From Micromonospora halotolerans (GTDB lineage: Bacteria; Actinomycetota; Actinomycetes; Mycobacteriales; Micromonosporaceae), in assembly GCF_032108445.1 (NCBI RefSeq), contig NZ_CP134876.1:1488001-1552000 (forward strand): a DNA stretch of 64,000 nucleotides, read 5' to 3'. Under the pieces are notes generated by a model. It saw only the letters and a program-made list of their open reading frames with translations, did not search any database and was not told the DNA's origin. Each line of letters begins with the position of its first letter. Within the stretch, counting starts at the first letter, position 1. This document shows positions 23,563 to 32,460 of the stretch, piece by piece. Both the position numbers and the translations under genes were made by a program.

Positions 23563-26500
23563 GTGCAGACCTTCAGGTGCGCCTCGTGCGGGCGGGAGAT
23601 CAAGCCCGCCGTCGCCTGCCCGCACTGCGGCGCCGACCAGCCACAGTGGGCCGAGCACCTGGCCGAGATCGAGCGCTCGATCGCCGAGATGAAGGCCCGC
23701 GACGCCGAGATCGCCCGCGAGCAACGGCAGATCGCCGCCAAGATGCAGGCCGCCCTCTTCCAGCGGGACATCCTGGCGCACGCCGGCGAGGAGCGGATCA
23801 AGCAGGCCACCCGGCCGCGCCGCGTGCTGCGCCGCCGGCCCGGCCGCCGCCCGCCGACCGCCACCACCGGCGCCCCGCCGCGGGTACCCCGCCAGGGCAC
23901 CCCGCCGACCGGCCCGGACGACCTCCCCCCGTCGCCGCCGCGCGGCCGCCCACAGTGGCTCGACGCGGACAACCCGGAGCACCCGCCCGAGGCGTCCTCC
24001 CGGGAGGTGCAGAACATCCCCCTCGGGCTCGGCGCGCTGCTGCTCGGCATCGCGGCGGTGGTCTTCGCCGCCGTGGCCACCAGCTCGATGGACGCGCTGG
24101 CCCGGCTCGGCGTGCTGCTGGTCGCCACGGTGCTGATGCTGCTCGCCCCGCCGGTGGTGGCCCGGCGCGGGCTCACCTCGACCGCCGAGACGATCGCCGC
24201 GGTGGGCCTGCTGCTGCTGCCGCTGGCCGGGTACGCGCTCTGGGCCGTCGACCGGGTCGGCGGCGGCACCTCCGGCCCCGCCTTCTCCGGGTCGATCTTC
24301 CTGGTCACCACCGTGGTCTCGTTCGGGTACGCGTACTGGACCGGGCTGCGGGCTCCCCGCTTCGCCACCGTGCTGGCCGCCCAGCCGGTGCTGCCGCTGC
24401 TGGCGTACGAGCGGATCACCGGGCCGGCCGGCTGGGCGCTGGTGCTCACCGTGGTGGCGGTGGCCGACCTCGCGCTGGCCCGCTCGGCGGTGGTGGTCGA
24501 ACGTCCCGTCCGGCGTGACCTGCCGAGCCCGCCGCCGGAGGCCGCCCCGCCCCGGCAGCGCGCCGCCGACAGCCGGCCCGAGTCGGACCCGGAGGAGTCC
24601 GGCGAGGTGCTCGGCGCGGAGCCGCCCGCCGGCGCGGAACGGGTCCCGCCGGCCCGGCCGGTGCCCTGGCTGCGCGAGCTGACCTGGCTGCTGCACGGGG
24701 CGGCGGTCGCCGTCGCCCTGGCGTACGCGGTCACCGCCCTGCTGCGCGCCACCACCGTGCCGACCGCCGCCGGGGCGGGGGCCGTCCTGCTGCTCGCCGC
24801 GCTGGTCGGGCTCGCCGGGACGCTGGTGCTGCGCCGGCCGCCGCTGCCGGACGTGGGCGCCGGCATCGTCACCCTCGCGGTGATCGGCGCGCTGGGCCGG
24901 GTCGCTTCGGTCGCCTTCCCCGGCCGGTCGCTGCTGCTCATCGCCGCGGTCATCGCGCTCACCGGGTTCGCCGTCCGGGGCGTACCGGAGGCGGCCCGGC
25001 GGGGTCCGCAGCTCGCCTCGGCGGTGGCGCTCACGGTCAGCGGCCTGGTCGTGGCCGGCGGCGCGCTGCGCGCCGGGCTGGCGCCGGTCCGCGCCGCGCT
25101 GCCCGCCTGGTCGGCGGACCTGAGCGACTGGCACGCCGAGCTGGCCGCGGCGGTCGGCCCCACCGGCTGGCAGCTCGCCGCCAGCGCCCTGCTGCTCACC
25201 GTCGCCGCGGTGGTGGCCCTGCCGGCGGAGATCCGGCGCGAGTTCGCGGTGGTCGGCGCCGGGCTGACCGCGCTCGCCGTGCCGGCCTCGCTCGGGCTCG
25301 GCTGGGCCACCGCCTGCTGGCCCATGCTGCTGACCGCGGTGGCCATCGGCGTGCTCGGGCTCACCGCGGGCACCGAGCGCGCCGCGATGGCCCACTCGGT
25401 GACCGCCGCCGGGCTGGGGCTGATCGGGGCCGGGGCCGCGCTCGCCCGGCCCGCGCTGAGCGCCGCCGCGCTGACCCTGCTGTTCCTGGCCGGCGCGCTG
25501 GTCTCGCTGGCGCCCCGGGTCCGGATCGCCGCCGCCGCGGCGGACACCGTCTGCGCCTGGGCGGCCGGCGGGGCCGCGTTCGCGCTGCCCGGCGCGGTGG
25601 CCGCGTTCGTCGCCGCCACGGTGCCCACCGTGCCGGCCCCCACCACGGCGAACCTGCGCGAGGTCACCGTCCCGATCCTCGCGGCGAGCTTCCTCGGCGT
25701 GTGCGTCACGCTCGGCTACGCCGCCCTCGTCCAGGTCGCCCAGCGGCACCTCACCATGCCGCACGCGCTCGGCACCGTGCTGGGCGCGGTGGCCGTCGCG
25801 GCGGCCGCGTTCGGCGCGCCCGGCGCCACCACCGCCGACGCCTGGTTGGGTGGGCTGCTGCTGGTCGCCGCCGCGTTGCTGGCGCTGGCCCCCCGGATCG
25901 ACGCCGGCCGTCGCGCCGACCTGTCCCTCGACGGGTCCGACCTGGCCCTCGCCGCCACCACGGTGGCGCTCATCGCCACCCTGGTCCGGATCGCGGCCGT
26001 GCTGGCCCCCGGCGGCCAGCTCGTGGTGGCCGCCGCACTGGTCACGGTGGTCGCCGTCGCCGCACGGGCGATGCCGGAGGAGTGGCGGCGCGGCCCGGTC
26101 CTCGGCATCGCGGCCGGCGGGGCGCTGATCGGCCTCATCGCGGCGTGGAGCGCGCTGCGCGGCGGGGTCGGCGTGCTGGCCACGCCGGGCCCGATCTGGG
26201 CGGGTGACCTGAGCGGCTGGCCGGCCGCACCGACCGGCGGGTCCACCTGGCAGGCGCCGGTCGCGCTGGCGCTGCTGGCCGTGGCCGCCGGCATCCTGCT
26301 GCCGGCGCCCTGGCGGTACGACGTCTCCGGCGCGGCCGCCGTGCTGGCCACCATCGGCGCGCCGGCCGCGTTCGACCTGCCCTGGTGGTCGCCGGTGCTG
26401 GTGGGCGCCATGGTCGCCACGGTGTTCGGGATGGCGGCGGTGGCCGCGGCCGATCCGCGCGCGGCGCTGTCCCGCGCCACGGTGGCCGGGGTCGTCGCCC

Positions 26501-28473
26501 TGCACGCCGCCGGCGCCGGGCTGGTGCGCCCGTGGACCACCGCGCTGGCACTCGGCAGCATCGCGCTGATCGGGGTGACGGTGGCCGCCCTGGCCCGGTC
26601 CCTCGCGCCGGCGCTCGTGGAGGACGTCCGCACCGAGGGGATGCCGCCACACCTCGTGCAGGTGGGCGGCGCGGCGGCCGGCGCCGCCCTGCTCGCGCTG
26701 CCCGGGGCGGTGGCCGCCCTGGCCGCCGAGTACGAGCGCCCCCCGCAGGTGGTGCTCACCGCCGCGCTGGCCGCGTCCAGCATCGGCCTGGCCGCGGTGG
26801 CGGCGGTCCGCCGGCAGGTCCCGCAGTACCTGCCGTACGCCAGCGTGGCCGTGGTGGGCGGCGCGACGGTCAGCGCGGCCGCCGCCGTGATCACCCACCT
26901 AAACGCCGGGGTGTACGCCGCCGCCGCGGCGCTGCTCGGCGTGCTCGCCGAGCTGATCCGGGCCGCCACCGTGCCACCGGTCGGTTCGGCGCAGCCGATC
27001 CGCCGCTGGTCGGTGCTGCTGACCGGTGCGTTGCGCCCCGCGCCCGATGACCCGACCGAGCGGCGCTGGCGGGTGAGCCCGGCGGCCGGTGCGCTCGCCG
27101 CGGCCGCGCTGCCCACCGCCCTGGCCCTGGCCACGCTGGCGCCGGCGCTGGTGGTGGCGCTGGTCGAGCCGCTCCAGGTGGTGTCCCGGGTCTGGCAGGG
27201 CCCCCCGCCGGGGCTGCTCACCCCGCCACCCGAGGCGGTGGACCCGACGCACGTGCTCACCGCGCTCCTGCTCACCGCGACGGCGGCGCTGGCCGCTGTC
27301 GGGTTCAGCGGCGGCCGGCGGTCCCGGGCCGTGCCGGTGATCCTGCCCGGGGCGGCGCTCACGTTGCTGATCACCCCGGTGGCGCTCGGCCGCGGCTGGC
27401 CGGTGACCGCGATGGCCGGGCTGGCCGTCTTCACCGTCTCGATGCTGGGGCTGGCGCTCACCCCGCCGCCCGCGCTCGCCGAACCGGCCCGCTCGATCCG
27501 GGTCGCCCGGGTGCTGGTGTTCGCCATCGGCCTGGCCGCCGGGAACGCCGGGCTCTCCGGAAGCCTCGCCACCCGGGAGCTGACCCTGTTCACGCTGGGC
27601 GGCGCGGTCGGCGTGGGCACGGTCGCCGCCCTCTTCGGCACCACCCAGCGGGCCCGCATCCTCGGCTGGCTGTTCGCCTCGCTGATGGCCCAGCTCTTCG
27701 TGCTCACGCTCGGCCTAGTGGCCGGGCTCGCCGCGGTCTGGTCCGCGTTCGGGGTGCTGGCCGTCGGGGCGGCGCTCCAGGTCTTCGCCGCCGCCCTGCC
27801 CCGGCTGCGCCGGCCCGAGGCGTACCGGGAGGCGGCCACCGTGGAGTGGAGCGGCCACGCCGCCGCGCTCATCGCGCTGGCCCTGGCCTACGACTCGCCC
27901 CGGCACATCGCCGCGCTGCTGGCCGCCTGGGGCGCCGTACTCGGGATGGCGGCCAGCCGCCCGGGCCGGCGGCCGGCGGAACGGAACGTGCTCATCTGGG
28001 GTGTGGTGATCTGCGAGATCAGCGCCTGGTGGATCCTCATGCGGACGGCCGACGTGGCGCTGCCCGAGGCCTACACCCTGCCGTTCGCGCTGCTCGCCCT
28101 GCTGGTCGGGGTGCTGCAACTGCGGCACCGGCCCGACCTGTCGAGCTGGGTGGCGTACGGGCCGGCGCTGGTCGCCGCGTTCCTGCCGACGCTGGCCATC
28201 GTGCTGGCCACCGAGTCCAGCATGCTGCGCCAGGTGCTGCTGCTGCTCGGTGCCGTCGCGGTGCTGATCTTCGGTTCGACGAGCCAGCAGCAGGCGCCGG
28301 TGATCGTGGGTGCCACGGTCACCGCGATCGCCGCGGTGCACGCGCTGGTCAGCCTCGGCCCGTGGCTCGTGCTGATCCCGGTCGGCTTCGTCCTGCTGGT
28401 GCTCGGCGCGAGCAACGAGCGGCGCCGCCGCGCCCAGGAGCGCCTCCAGACCGCCCTCCGCGGGATGAGGTAA
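23563..28473 (+). CDS. Giant polytopic membrane protein with N-terminal zinc ribbon (SCO7613-like)
   Basis: A 1636-residue protein. Residues 1-25 form a zinc ribbon with two CxxC pairs (Cys 6, 9, 19, 22). Residues 30-75 are a charged helix likely to form a coiled coil (EIERSIAEMKARDAEIAREQ). After a basic, proline-rich linker, from about residue 150 to the end there are some 35-45 hydrophobic helices made almost wholly of Ala, Val, Leu and Gly. A long hydrophilic, acidic/proline insert interrupts them near residues 325-365. The organisation matches actinobacterial proteins annotated as 'SCO7613 C-terminal domain-containing membrane protein'. No transport or enzyme motif is visible. The GTG start has GGGAGAG upstream. 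It stands alone between ugd and purE. Confidence 0.85.
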   Translation: MQTFRCASCGREIKPAVACPHCGADQPQWAEHLAEIERSIAEMKARDAEIAREQRQIAAKMQAALFQRDILAHAGEERIKQATRPRRVLRRRPGRRPPTATTGAPPRVPRQGTPPTGPDDLPPSPPRGRPQWLDADNPEHPPEASSREVQNIPLGLGALLLGIAAVVFAAVATSSMDALARLGVLLVATVLMLLAPPVVARRGLTSTAETIAAVGLLLLPLAGYALWAVDRVGGGTSGPAFSGSIFLVTTVVSFGYAYWTGLRAPRFATVLAAQPVLPLLAYERITGPAGWALVLTVVAVADLALARSAVVVERPVRRDLPSPPPEAAPPRQRAADSRPESDPEESGEVLGAEPPAGAERVPPARPVPWLRELTWLLHGAAVAVALAYAVTALLRATTVPTAAGAGAVLLLAALVGLAGTLVLRRPPLPDVGAGIVTLAVIGALGRVASVAFPGRSLLLIAAVIALTGFAVRGVPEAARRGPQLASAVALTVSGLVVAGGALRAGLAPVRAALPAWSADLSDWHAELAAAVGPTGWQLAASALLLTVAAVVALPAEIRREFAVVGAGLTALAVPASLGLGWATACWPMLLTAVAIGVLGLTAGTERAAMAHSVTAAGLGLIGAGAALARPALSAAALTLLFLAGALVSLAPRVRIAAAAADTVCAWAAGGAAFALPGAVAAFVAATVPTVPAPTTANLREVTVPILAASFLGVCVTLGYAALVQVAQRHLTMPHALGTVLGAVAVAAAAFGAPGATTADAWLGGLLLVAAALLALAPRIDAGRRADLSLDGSDLALAATTVALIATLVRIAAVLAPGGQLVVAAALVTVVAVAARAMPEEWRRGPVLGIAAGGALIGLIAAWSALRGGVGVLATPGPIWAGDLSGWPAAPTGGSTWQAPVALALLAVAAGILLPAPWRYDVSGAAAVLATIGAPAAFDLPWWSPVLVGAMVATVFGMAAVAAADPRAALSRATVAGVVALHAAGAGLVRPWTTALALGSIALIGVTVAALARSLAPALVEDVRTEGMPPHLVQVGGAAAGAALLALPGAVAALAAEYERPPQVVLTAALAASSIGLAAVAAVRRQVPQYLPYASVAVVGGATVSAAAAVITHLNAGVYAAAAALLGVLAELIRAATVPPVGSAQPIRRWSVLLTGALRPAPDDPTERRWRVSPAAGALAAAALPTALALATLAPALVVALVEPLQVVSRVWQGPPPGLLTPPPEAVDPTHVLTALLLTATAALAAVGFSGGRRSRAVPVILPGAALTLLITPVALGRGWPVTAMAGLAVFTVSMLGLALTPPPALAEPARSIRVARVLVFAIGLAAGNAGLSGSLATRELTLFTLGGAVGVGTVAALFGTTQRARILGWLFASLMAQLFVLTLGLVAGLAAVWSAFGVLAVGAALQVFAAALPRLRRPEAYREAATVEWSGHAAALIALALAYDSPRHIAALLAAWGAVLGMAASRPGRRPAERNVLIWGVVICEISAWWILMRTADVALPEAYTLPFALLALLVGVLQLRHRPDLSSWVAYGPALVAAFLPTLAIVLATESSMLRQVLLLLGAVAVLIFGSTSQQQAPVIVGATVTAIAAVHALVSLGPWLVLIPVGFVLLVLGASNERRRRAQERLQTALRGMR

Positions 28474-28887
28474 CGGCTCTCCATCGAGGCCGGGTTCCAG
28501 CGCGCCGGGGTTACGCCGCGCCGGCGGCCTCCCCTGTCGGACCAGCCGACCGCTGGCGCCAGCCCGCCGCCTGCCGCCCACCACCAGCCAAGAATCAGTC
28601 ACGTTCAGTGATACGCCGACCGGGCGGCGGCAGGGTCGGCAGCGCTTTTGCTCTGCAGCCATCGGCGCAGCGGTGACGGGTTGTTACGGCGTCCGGGTCG
28701 GCGCTCGCCGCCCGCCCCTCACTTCCTCCAGGTCAGGGTGCCGGTGCGTCCATGGCTGCAAAGCAAAGGCGGCGAACCGCCGGATCGGTTCGAGGAAAGA
28801 ACGTCACGCGGGGCAACCACAGGCCTGCCGTAACGCTACGTAGCCACCAACCATCGGCGTCCCTCGGACGGGGGGTGGCGAGGAGGC
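28474..28887. other. 414-bp intergenic region with nested inverted repeats
   Basis: No credible gene. Two 26-nt arms (28644-28669 and 28745-28770) are reverse complements at 22 of 26 positions, and an outer pair, GTTACGGC (28683-28690) with GCCGTAAC (28827-28834), interleaves with them. The region separates the giant membrane protein from convergent purE. It may be a dispersed repeat or a small-RNA gene. The rest shows nothing recognisable. Confidence 0.5.
28644..28770. repeat. 26-nt imperfect inverted repeat (TGCAGCCAT core)
   Basis: The left arm (28644-28669) contains CTCTGCAGCCATCGG and the right arm (28745-28770) CCATGGCTGCAAAGC. They pair at 22 of 26 positions around a 75-bp centre. The arm sequence is less GC-rich than its surroundings. 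Confidence 0.6.
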
Positions 28888-29379
28888 TCAGGTGAGCGAG
28901 GCGCGGAGGGCCTTCTCCTTCTCGGCGACCAGCTCTTCCAGGCTCGCCTGGTAGGCGGCCATCCGGTCCCGCAGCGCGGGGTCGGACGCGCCCAGGATGC
29001 GCACGGCGAGCAGCCCGGCGTTGCGGGCGTTGCCGATCGACACCGTGGCCACCGGCACCCCGGCGGGCATCTGCACGATGGAGAGCAGCGAGTCCATGCC
29101 GTCGAGGTACTTCAGCGGCACCGGCACGCCGATCACCGGCAGCGGGGTGACCGAGGCGACCATGCCGGGCAGGTGCGCCGCGCCACCCGCCCCGGCGATG
29201 ATCACCTTGACGCCCCGGTCCGCGGCGGACCGACCGTACTCGATCATCTTGACCGGGGTGCGGTGCGCCGACACCACGCTGACCTCGTAGGGCACGCCGA
29301 ACTCGTCCAGCGCCTCGGCGGCGGCCCTCATGGTCGGCCAGTCCGAGTCACTGCCCATGATCAGCCCGACGGTGCTCAT
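28888..29379 (-). CDS. purE: N5-carboxyaminoimidazole ribonucleotide mutase
   Basis: A 163-residue class I PurE that converts N5-CAIR to CAIR in purine synthesis. [14 protein letters not shown] at the N-terminus is the phosphate and substrate loop. [21 protein letters not shown] and [22 protein letters not shown] are all conserved. It overlaps the upstream purK by 4 nt (ATGA), so the two are translated together, as expected because PurK makes the unstable PurE substrate. Confidence 0.97.
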   Translation of the reverse strand: MSTVGLIMGSDSDWPTMRAAAEALDEFGVPYEVSVVSAHRTPVKMIEYGRSAADRGVKVIIAGAGGAAHLPGMVASVTPLPVIGVPVPLKYLDGMDSLLSIVQMPAGVPVATVSIGNARNAGLLAVRILGASDPALRDRMAAYQASLEELVAEKEKALRASLT

Positions 29380-30536
29380 TCGCGCCCCTCCCGCAGCCAG
29401 CGGGCGGCTCGCGCGGCCCGGGCCCGTACGTCGTCCAGGTCGGTGCCGAGCACGGTGACGTGCCCGATCTTGCGGCCCGGGCGCACCTGCTTGCCGTACA
29501 GGTGGACCTTGGCCCCGGGTTCGGCGGCGAAGAGGTGGTGCAGCCGCTCGTCGATGGAGATGCCGCCCGGCTCGCCGCCGAGCACGTTCGCCATCACCAC
29601 GACCGGCGCGGTGAGCGAGGTGTCCCCCATCGGGTAGTCGAGCACGGCCCGCAGGTGCTGCTCGAACTGGGAGGTCCGGGCCCCCTCGATGGTCCAGTGC
29701 CCGGAGTTGTGCGGCCGCATGGCCAGCTCGTTCACCACCAGCCCGGTGGGCGTCTCGAACAGCTCCACGGCGAGCAGGCCGACCACGCCGAGCGCGGTGG
29801 CCAGGTCGATGGCGAGCTGCTGTGCGGCGACGGCCCGCTCCTCCGGCAGGTCGGGCGCCGGGGCGAGCACCTCGACGCAGATGCCGTCCCGCTGCACCGT
29901 CTCCACCACGGGATAGGCGGCGACCTGCCCGAACGGCGAGCGGGCCACCTGCACGGCCAGCTCCCGGCGCAGCGCCACCCGCTCCTCGACGATCAGCGGA
30001 GTGCCCCCGGCCAGCAGGGTGGTGGCCAGTTCGGCGGCCTGGGTGGCGTCGTCCACCATCCAGACGCCCCGGCCGTCGTAGCCGCCGCGGGCCGCCTTCA
30101 GCACCACCGGCCAGCCGATCTCCGCGCCGAACGCGAGCAGGTCGGCCGGGGTCTCGACGGGGCGCCAGACGGGGTTCGGGGCGCCCAGCTCACCGAGCCG
30201 CTCGCGCATCACCCGCTTGTCCTGCGCGTGCAGCAGCGCCTCGGCCGGCGGGAAGAGCTTCACGCCCTCCTCGGTCAGGGTGCGGATGTGCGCGTTGGGC
30301 ACGTGCTCGTGGTCGAAGGTGACCACGTCGCACGCCTTGGCGAAGGTGCGCAGGGCGGCGAGGTCGGTGTGGTCGCCGTACTGGACGTCGGCGGCGACCA
30401 GGGCGGCGCCGTCGTCCGGGGCGAGCGCGAGCACGCGCAGCGACTGGCCGAGGGCGATGGCGGCCTGGTGGGTCATGCGGGCCAGTTGGCCACCGCCCAC
30501 CATGCCGACGACAGGCAGTCCGGTACGGGAATCCAT
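29376..30536 (-). CDS. purK: 5-(carboxyamino)imidazole ribonucleotide synthase
   Basis: A 386-residue ATP-grasp enzyme that carboxylates AIR with ATP and bicarbonate to N5-[25 protein letters not shown] is the N-terminal nucleotide fold, [18 protein letters not shown] the ATP-grasp lysine region, and [29 protein letters not shown] the conserved substrate segment, intact. ATG 30536 lies 9 nt downstream of TAGGCT (30546-30551, minus strand), so the leader would be only a few bases long. First gene of a purK-purE operon. Confidence 0.97.
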   Translation of the reverse strand: MDSRTGLPVVGMVGGGQLARMTHQAAIALGQSLRVLALAPDDGAALVAADVQYGDHTDLAALRTFAKACDVVTFDHEHVPNAHIRTLTEEGVKLFPPAEALLHAQDKRVMRERLGELGAPNPVWRPVETPADLLAFGAEIGWPVVLKAARGGYDGRGVWMVDDATQAAELATTLLAGGTPLIVEERVALRRELAVQVARSPFGQVAAYPVVETVQRDGICVEVLAPAPDLPEERAVAAQQLAIDLATALGVVGLLAVELFETPTGLVVNELAMRPHNSGHWTIEGARTSQFEQHLRAVLDYPMGDTSLTAPVVVMANVLGGEPGGISIDERLHHLFAAEPGAKVHLYGKQVRPGRKIGHVTVLGTDLDDVRARAARAARWLREGRE

Positions 30537-30625
30537 AGCGCCGCCAGCCTATCGGGGCGGCGACGGGCGCCGGTCCCGAGGGCCGGACCTGGGCGGACCG
30601 GGGCCCGGTTGACAGGATCACCGTC

Positions 30626-31276
30626 ATGACGACCCGCGATCTGCTCCGCGCCCTGCCGGTGCTGGCCCACGACATGCCGTCCTTCGACCCGACCGGCGCG
30701 CCGGCGGAGCCCACCGCCCTCTTCGCCGAATGGCTCGCGGAAGCGGTCGCCGCCGGCGTGGACGAGCCGCACGCCATGACGGTCGCGACGGTCGACGCCG
30801 ACGGCGCGCCCGACACGCGGGTGCTGATCCTGAAGGACCTGGACGCCGCCGGCTGGCACTTCGCCACCACCTCCACCAGCGCCAAGGGCAGGCAGATCGC
30901 CGGCAATCCCCGCGTCGCGCTCGGCTTCCACTGGCGGGAGCAGGGCCGGCAGGTCCGGGTACGCGGCACCGCCCGGCCCGCCGACCCCGCCGTCTCCCGC
31001 CGTGACTTCCTGGCCCGGCCGGAGGGCTCCCGGATCGCGACCCTGGCCGGCCGGCAGAGCGCCGTTCTCGCCGACCCCGCCGAGCTGGATCGGGAGCTGG
31101 CCGAGGTACGCGCCCGGCTGGCCGCCGATCCCGGGCTGGTCGCCGAGGGCCACACGGTCTACTCGGTGACCCCGGCGAGCGTCGAGTTCTGGCAGGCCGA
31201 CCGGGAGCGCCGGCATGTCCGGCTGCGGTACCGGCGGGCCGCCGACGGGTGGAGCCGGGAACTGCTCTGGCCGTGA
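30626..31276 (+). CDS. Pyridoxamine 5'-phosphate oxidase family protein (PdxH-like)
   Basis: A 216-residue FMN-binding split-barrel protein. AMTVATVDADGAPDTRVLILKDLDAAGWHFATTS and SAKGRQIAGNPRVALGFHW carry the FMN-binding residues of PdxH. The C-terminal dimerisation region ends in RLRYRRAADGWSRELLWP, close to the RL.P ending of true PdxH. It may oxidise pyridoxine or pyridoxamine phosphate to PLP. However, actinobacteria hold many F420-dependent relatives, and the neighbouring F420 genes make a deazaflavin cofactor possible. ATG 30626 has AGGA eight nt upstream. It is divergent from purK. Confidence 0.85.
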   Translation: MTTRDLLRALPVLAHDMPSFDPTGAPAEPTALFAEWLAEAVAAGVDEPHAMTVATVDADGAPDTRVLILKDLDAAGWHFATTSTSAKGRQIAGNPRVALGFHWREQGRQVRVRGTARPADPAVSRRDFLARPEGSRIATLAGRQSAVLADPAELDRELAEVRARLAADPGLVAEGHTVYSVTPASVEFWQADRERRHVRLRYRRAADGWSRELLWP

Positions 31277-31320
31277 CCGTCAGCGGAGCGGCGCCTGCCT
31301 CGGCAGCCGGGAGCAGCGGG

Positions 31321-31797
31321 TCAGGTCGCAGTCGAGAGGGCGATCCGGCGCGGGGCGCGGGCGATCTCGCGGGCGGTCGTCCGGGCGATCAGCAGCGAAC
31401 CGATCACGGTCGGGGCGAGCCAGGCGACCAGGTGCCCGCCGGTCATCTGCACGGCGAACCCGGTGACGAAGGCGATCACCGTGCTGCCCATCAGGTTGAG
31501 GTGCCAGATCCGCCAGCCCCGGGCACCGAGGCCGCGCGGCCGGCGCCGGGCGATCCAGAGGCCGCCGACCAGCCAGCCGAGGGTGAGCGCGCCGAGCACG
31601 GCCAGCCCCCACAGGCGGCCCGGGTCGTAGGCGAAGAGCCCGAAGGCGCTGAGGCTGAGGCCGAGGGCGGCCCCCGCGTAGACGCGGCCGAGCAGGGTGT
31701 GCCGGCCACGACGCTTCGGCGCGAGCAGCACGGGCAGCGCCAGCAGCAGCCCGGTGATGCCACTGGCGGCGTGGAGCACGACGAGAACGGTGTGCAC
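31321..31797 (-). CDS. Small membrane protein, divergent from PadR regulator
   Basis: A 158-residue protein with about four helices (VLVVLHAASGITGLLLALPVLL, AYDPGRLWGLAVLGALTLGWLVGGLWIA, LMGSTVIAFVTGFAV, WLAPTVIGSLLIA). The His of LHAASG at the start resembles DUF2306-like or cytochrome-b-like small membrane proteins, but I cannot name a function. GTG 31797 is preferred because GGGAGGGGGA lies just before it. An upstream ATG (31860) lies inside the inverted repeat that probably regulates the pair. The divergent PadR regulator probably controls this gene, since PadR targets are usually adjacent membrane proteins. Confidence 0.7.
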   Translation of the reverse strand: MHTVLVVLHAASGITGLLLALPVLLAPKRRGRHTLLGRVYAGAALGLSLSAFGLFAYDPGRLWGLAVLGALTLGWLVGGLWIARRRPRGLGARGWRIWHLNLMGSTVIAFVTGFAVQMTGGHLVAWLAPTVIGSLLIARTTAREIARAPRRIALSTAT

Positions 31798-31812
31798 GGG
31801 TCCCCCTCCCGC

Positions 31813-31871
31813 GACATCCCAATGTGGGAGGTCGATAGGGTCCAGCATCAGACCTGACACAATGGGATGTC
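31813..31871. promoter_or_regulatory. PadR operator candidate between divergent genes
   Basis: GACATCCCAAT (31813-31823) and AATGGGATGTC (31861-31871) are reverse complements at 10 of 11 positions with 37 bp between them. The first arm also contains ACAT and ATGT in opposite orientation, the half-sites seen in PadR operators (ATGT...ACAT). The pair brackets the likely promoters of both genes. Confidence 0.5.
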
Positions 31872-31899
31872 AAGGAGATTCGCAAAGGAGAACCGACCG

Positions 31900-32460
31900 A
31901 TGCCGGACCGGCCGTTGAACGCCACCGCCGCCTCGCTGCTCGGCTTCCTGCACGACGGCCCGATGACCGGCTGGGACCTGGTCACCGTCGCCCAGCAGCG
32001 GATCGGGGCGTTCTGGTCGCTGACCCAGAGCCAGGTCTACCGGGAGCTGACCGCGATGGCGGCCGCCGGGCTGGTCCGGGCCGGTGAGCGGGGCCGACGC
32101 GACCGGCAGCCCTACGAGATCACCGAGGCGGGGCGCCGGGCCTTCACCGAGTGGACGGCCCGACCCCCGGCCGACGAGACGATCCGGTTCCCGCTGCTGC
32201 TCACGGTGCTCTTCGGTCGGCACCTCCCGCCGGAGCGGCTCGCCGGCTACCTCGGCGCGCACCGGGCCGCCCACGCCGCGCGGCTCGCCGACTACCAGGC
32301 GGCCGCGGCGGCGCTCCCTCCGGAGGCGGACGAGATCGAACCGTACGCGGTGGCCACGCTGCGCTTCGGGCTGGCGTACGAGCGGGCGGTGCTGGAGTGG
32401 TTCGACGCGCTGCCCCAGCCGCTGCGGCCGGCCGCCGGGGGCGAGGAGCCGGTCACGTGA
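31900..32460 (+). CDS. PadR family transcriptional regulator
   Basis: A 186-residue PadR repressor: an N-terminal winged helix ([24 protein letters not shown], then [22 protein letters not shown] and [11 protein letters not shown]) followed by a helical C-terminal dimerisation domain of the AphA-like subfamily. ATG 31900 has AAGGAG nine nt upstream. An ATG 33 bp earlier lies in the operator region and lacks a ribosome site. It probably represses the divergent membrane protein and itself. The 3' end overlaps the convergent DUF255 gene by 8 bp. Confidence 0.9.
   Translation: MPDRPLNATAASLLGFLHDGPMTGWDLVTVAQQRIGAFWSLTQSQVYRELTAMAAAGLVRAGERGRRDRQPYEITEAGRRAFTEWTARPPADETIRFPLLLTVLFGRHLPPERLAGYLGAHRAAHAARLADYQAAAAALPPEADEIEPYAVATLRFGLAYERAVLEWFDALPQPLRPAAGGEEPVT

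Noticed and set aside
22797..26898. Long minus-strand open frames opposite ugd and the giant membrane protein
   Set aside because: Ala/Arg/Ser/Thr-rich translations without motifs and no ribosome sites. The plus-strand genes have strong motifs and starts.
28648..28833. 61-codon plus-strand frame in the gap before purE
   Set aside because: It lies inside the inverted-repeat structure, lacks a ribosome site and has no protein-like pattern.
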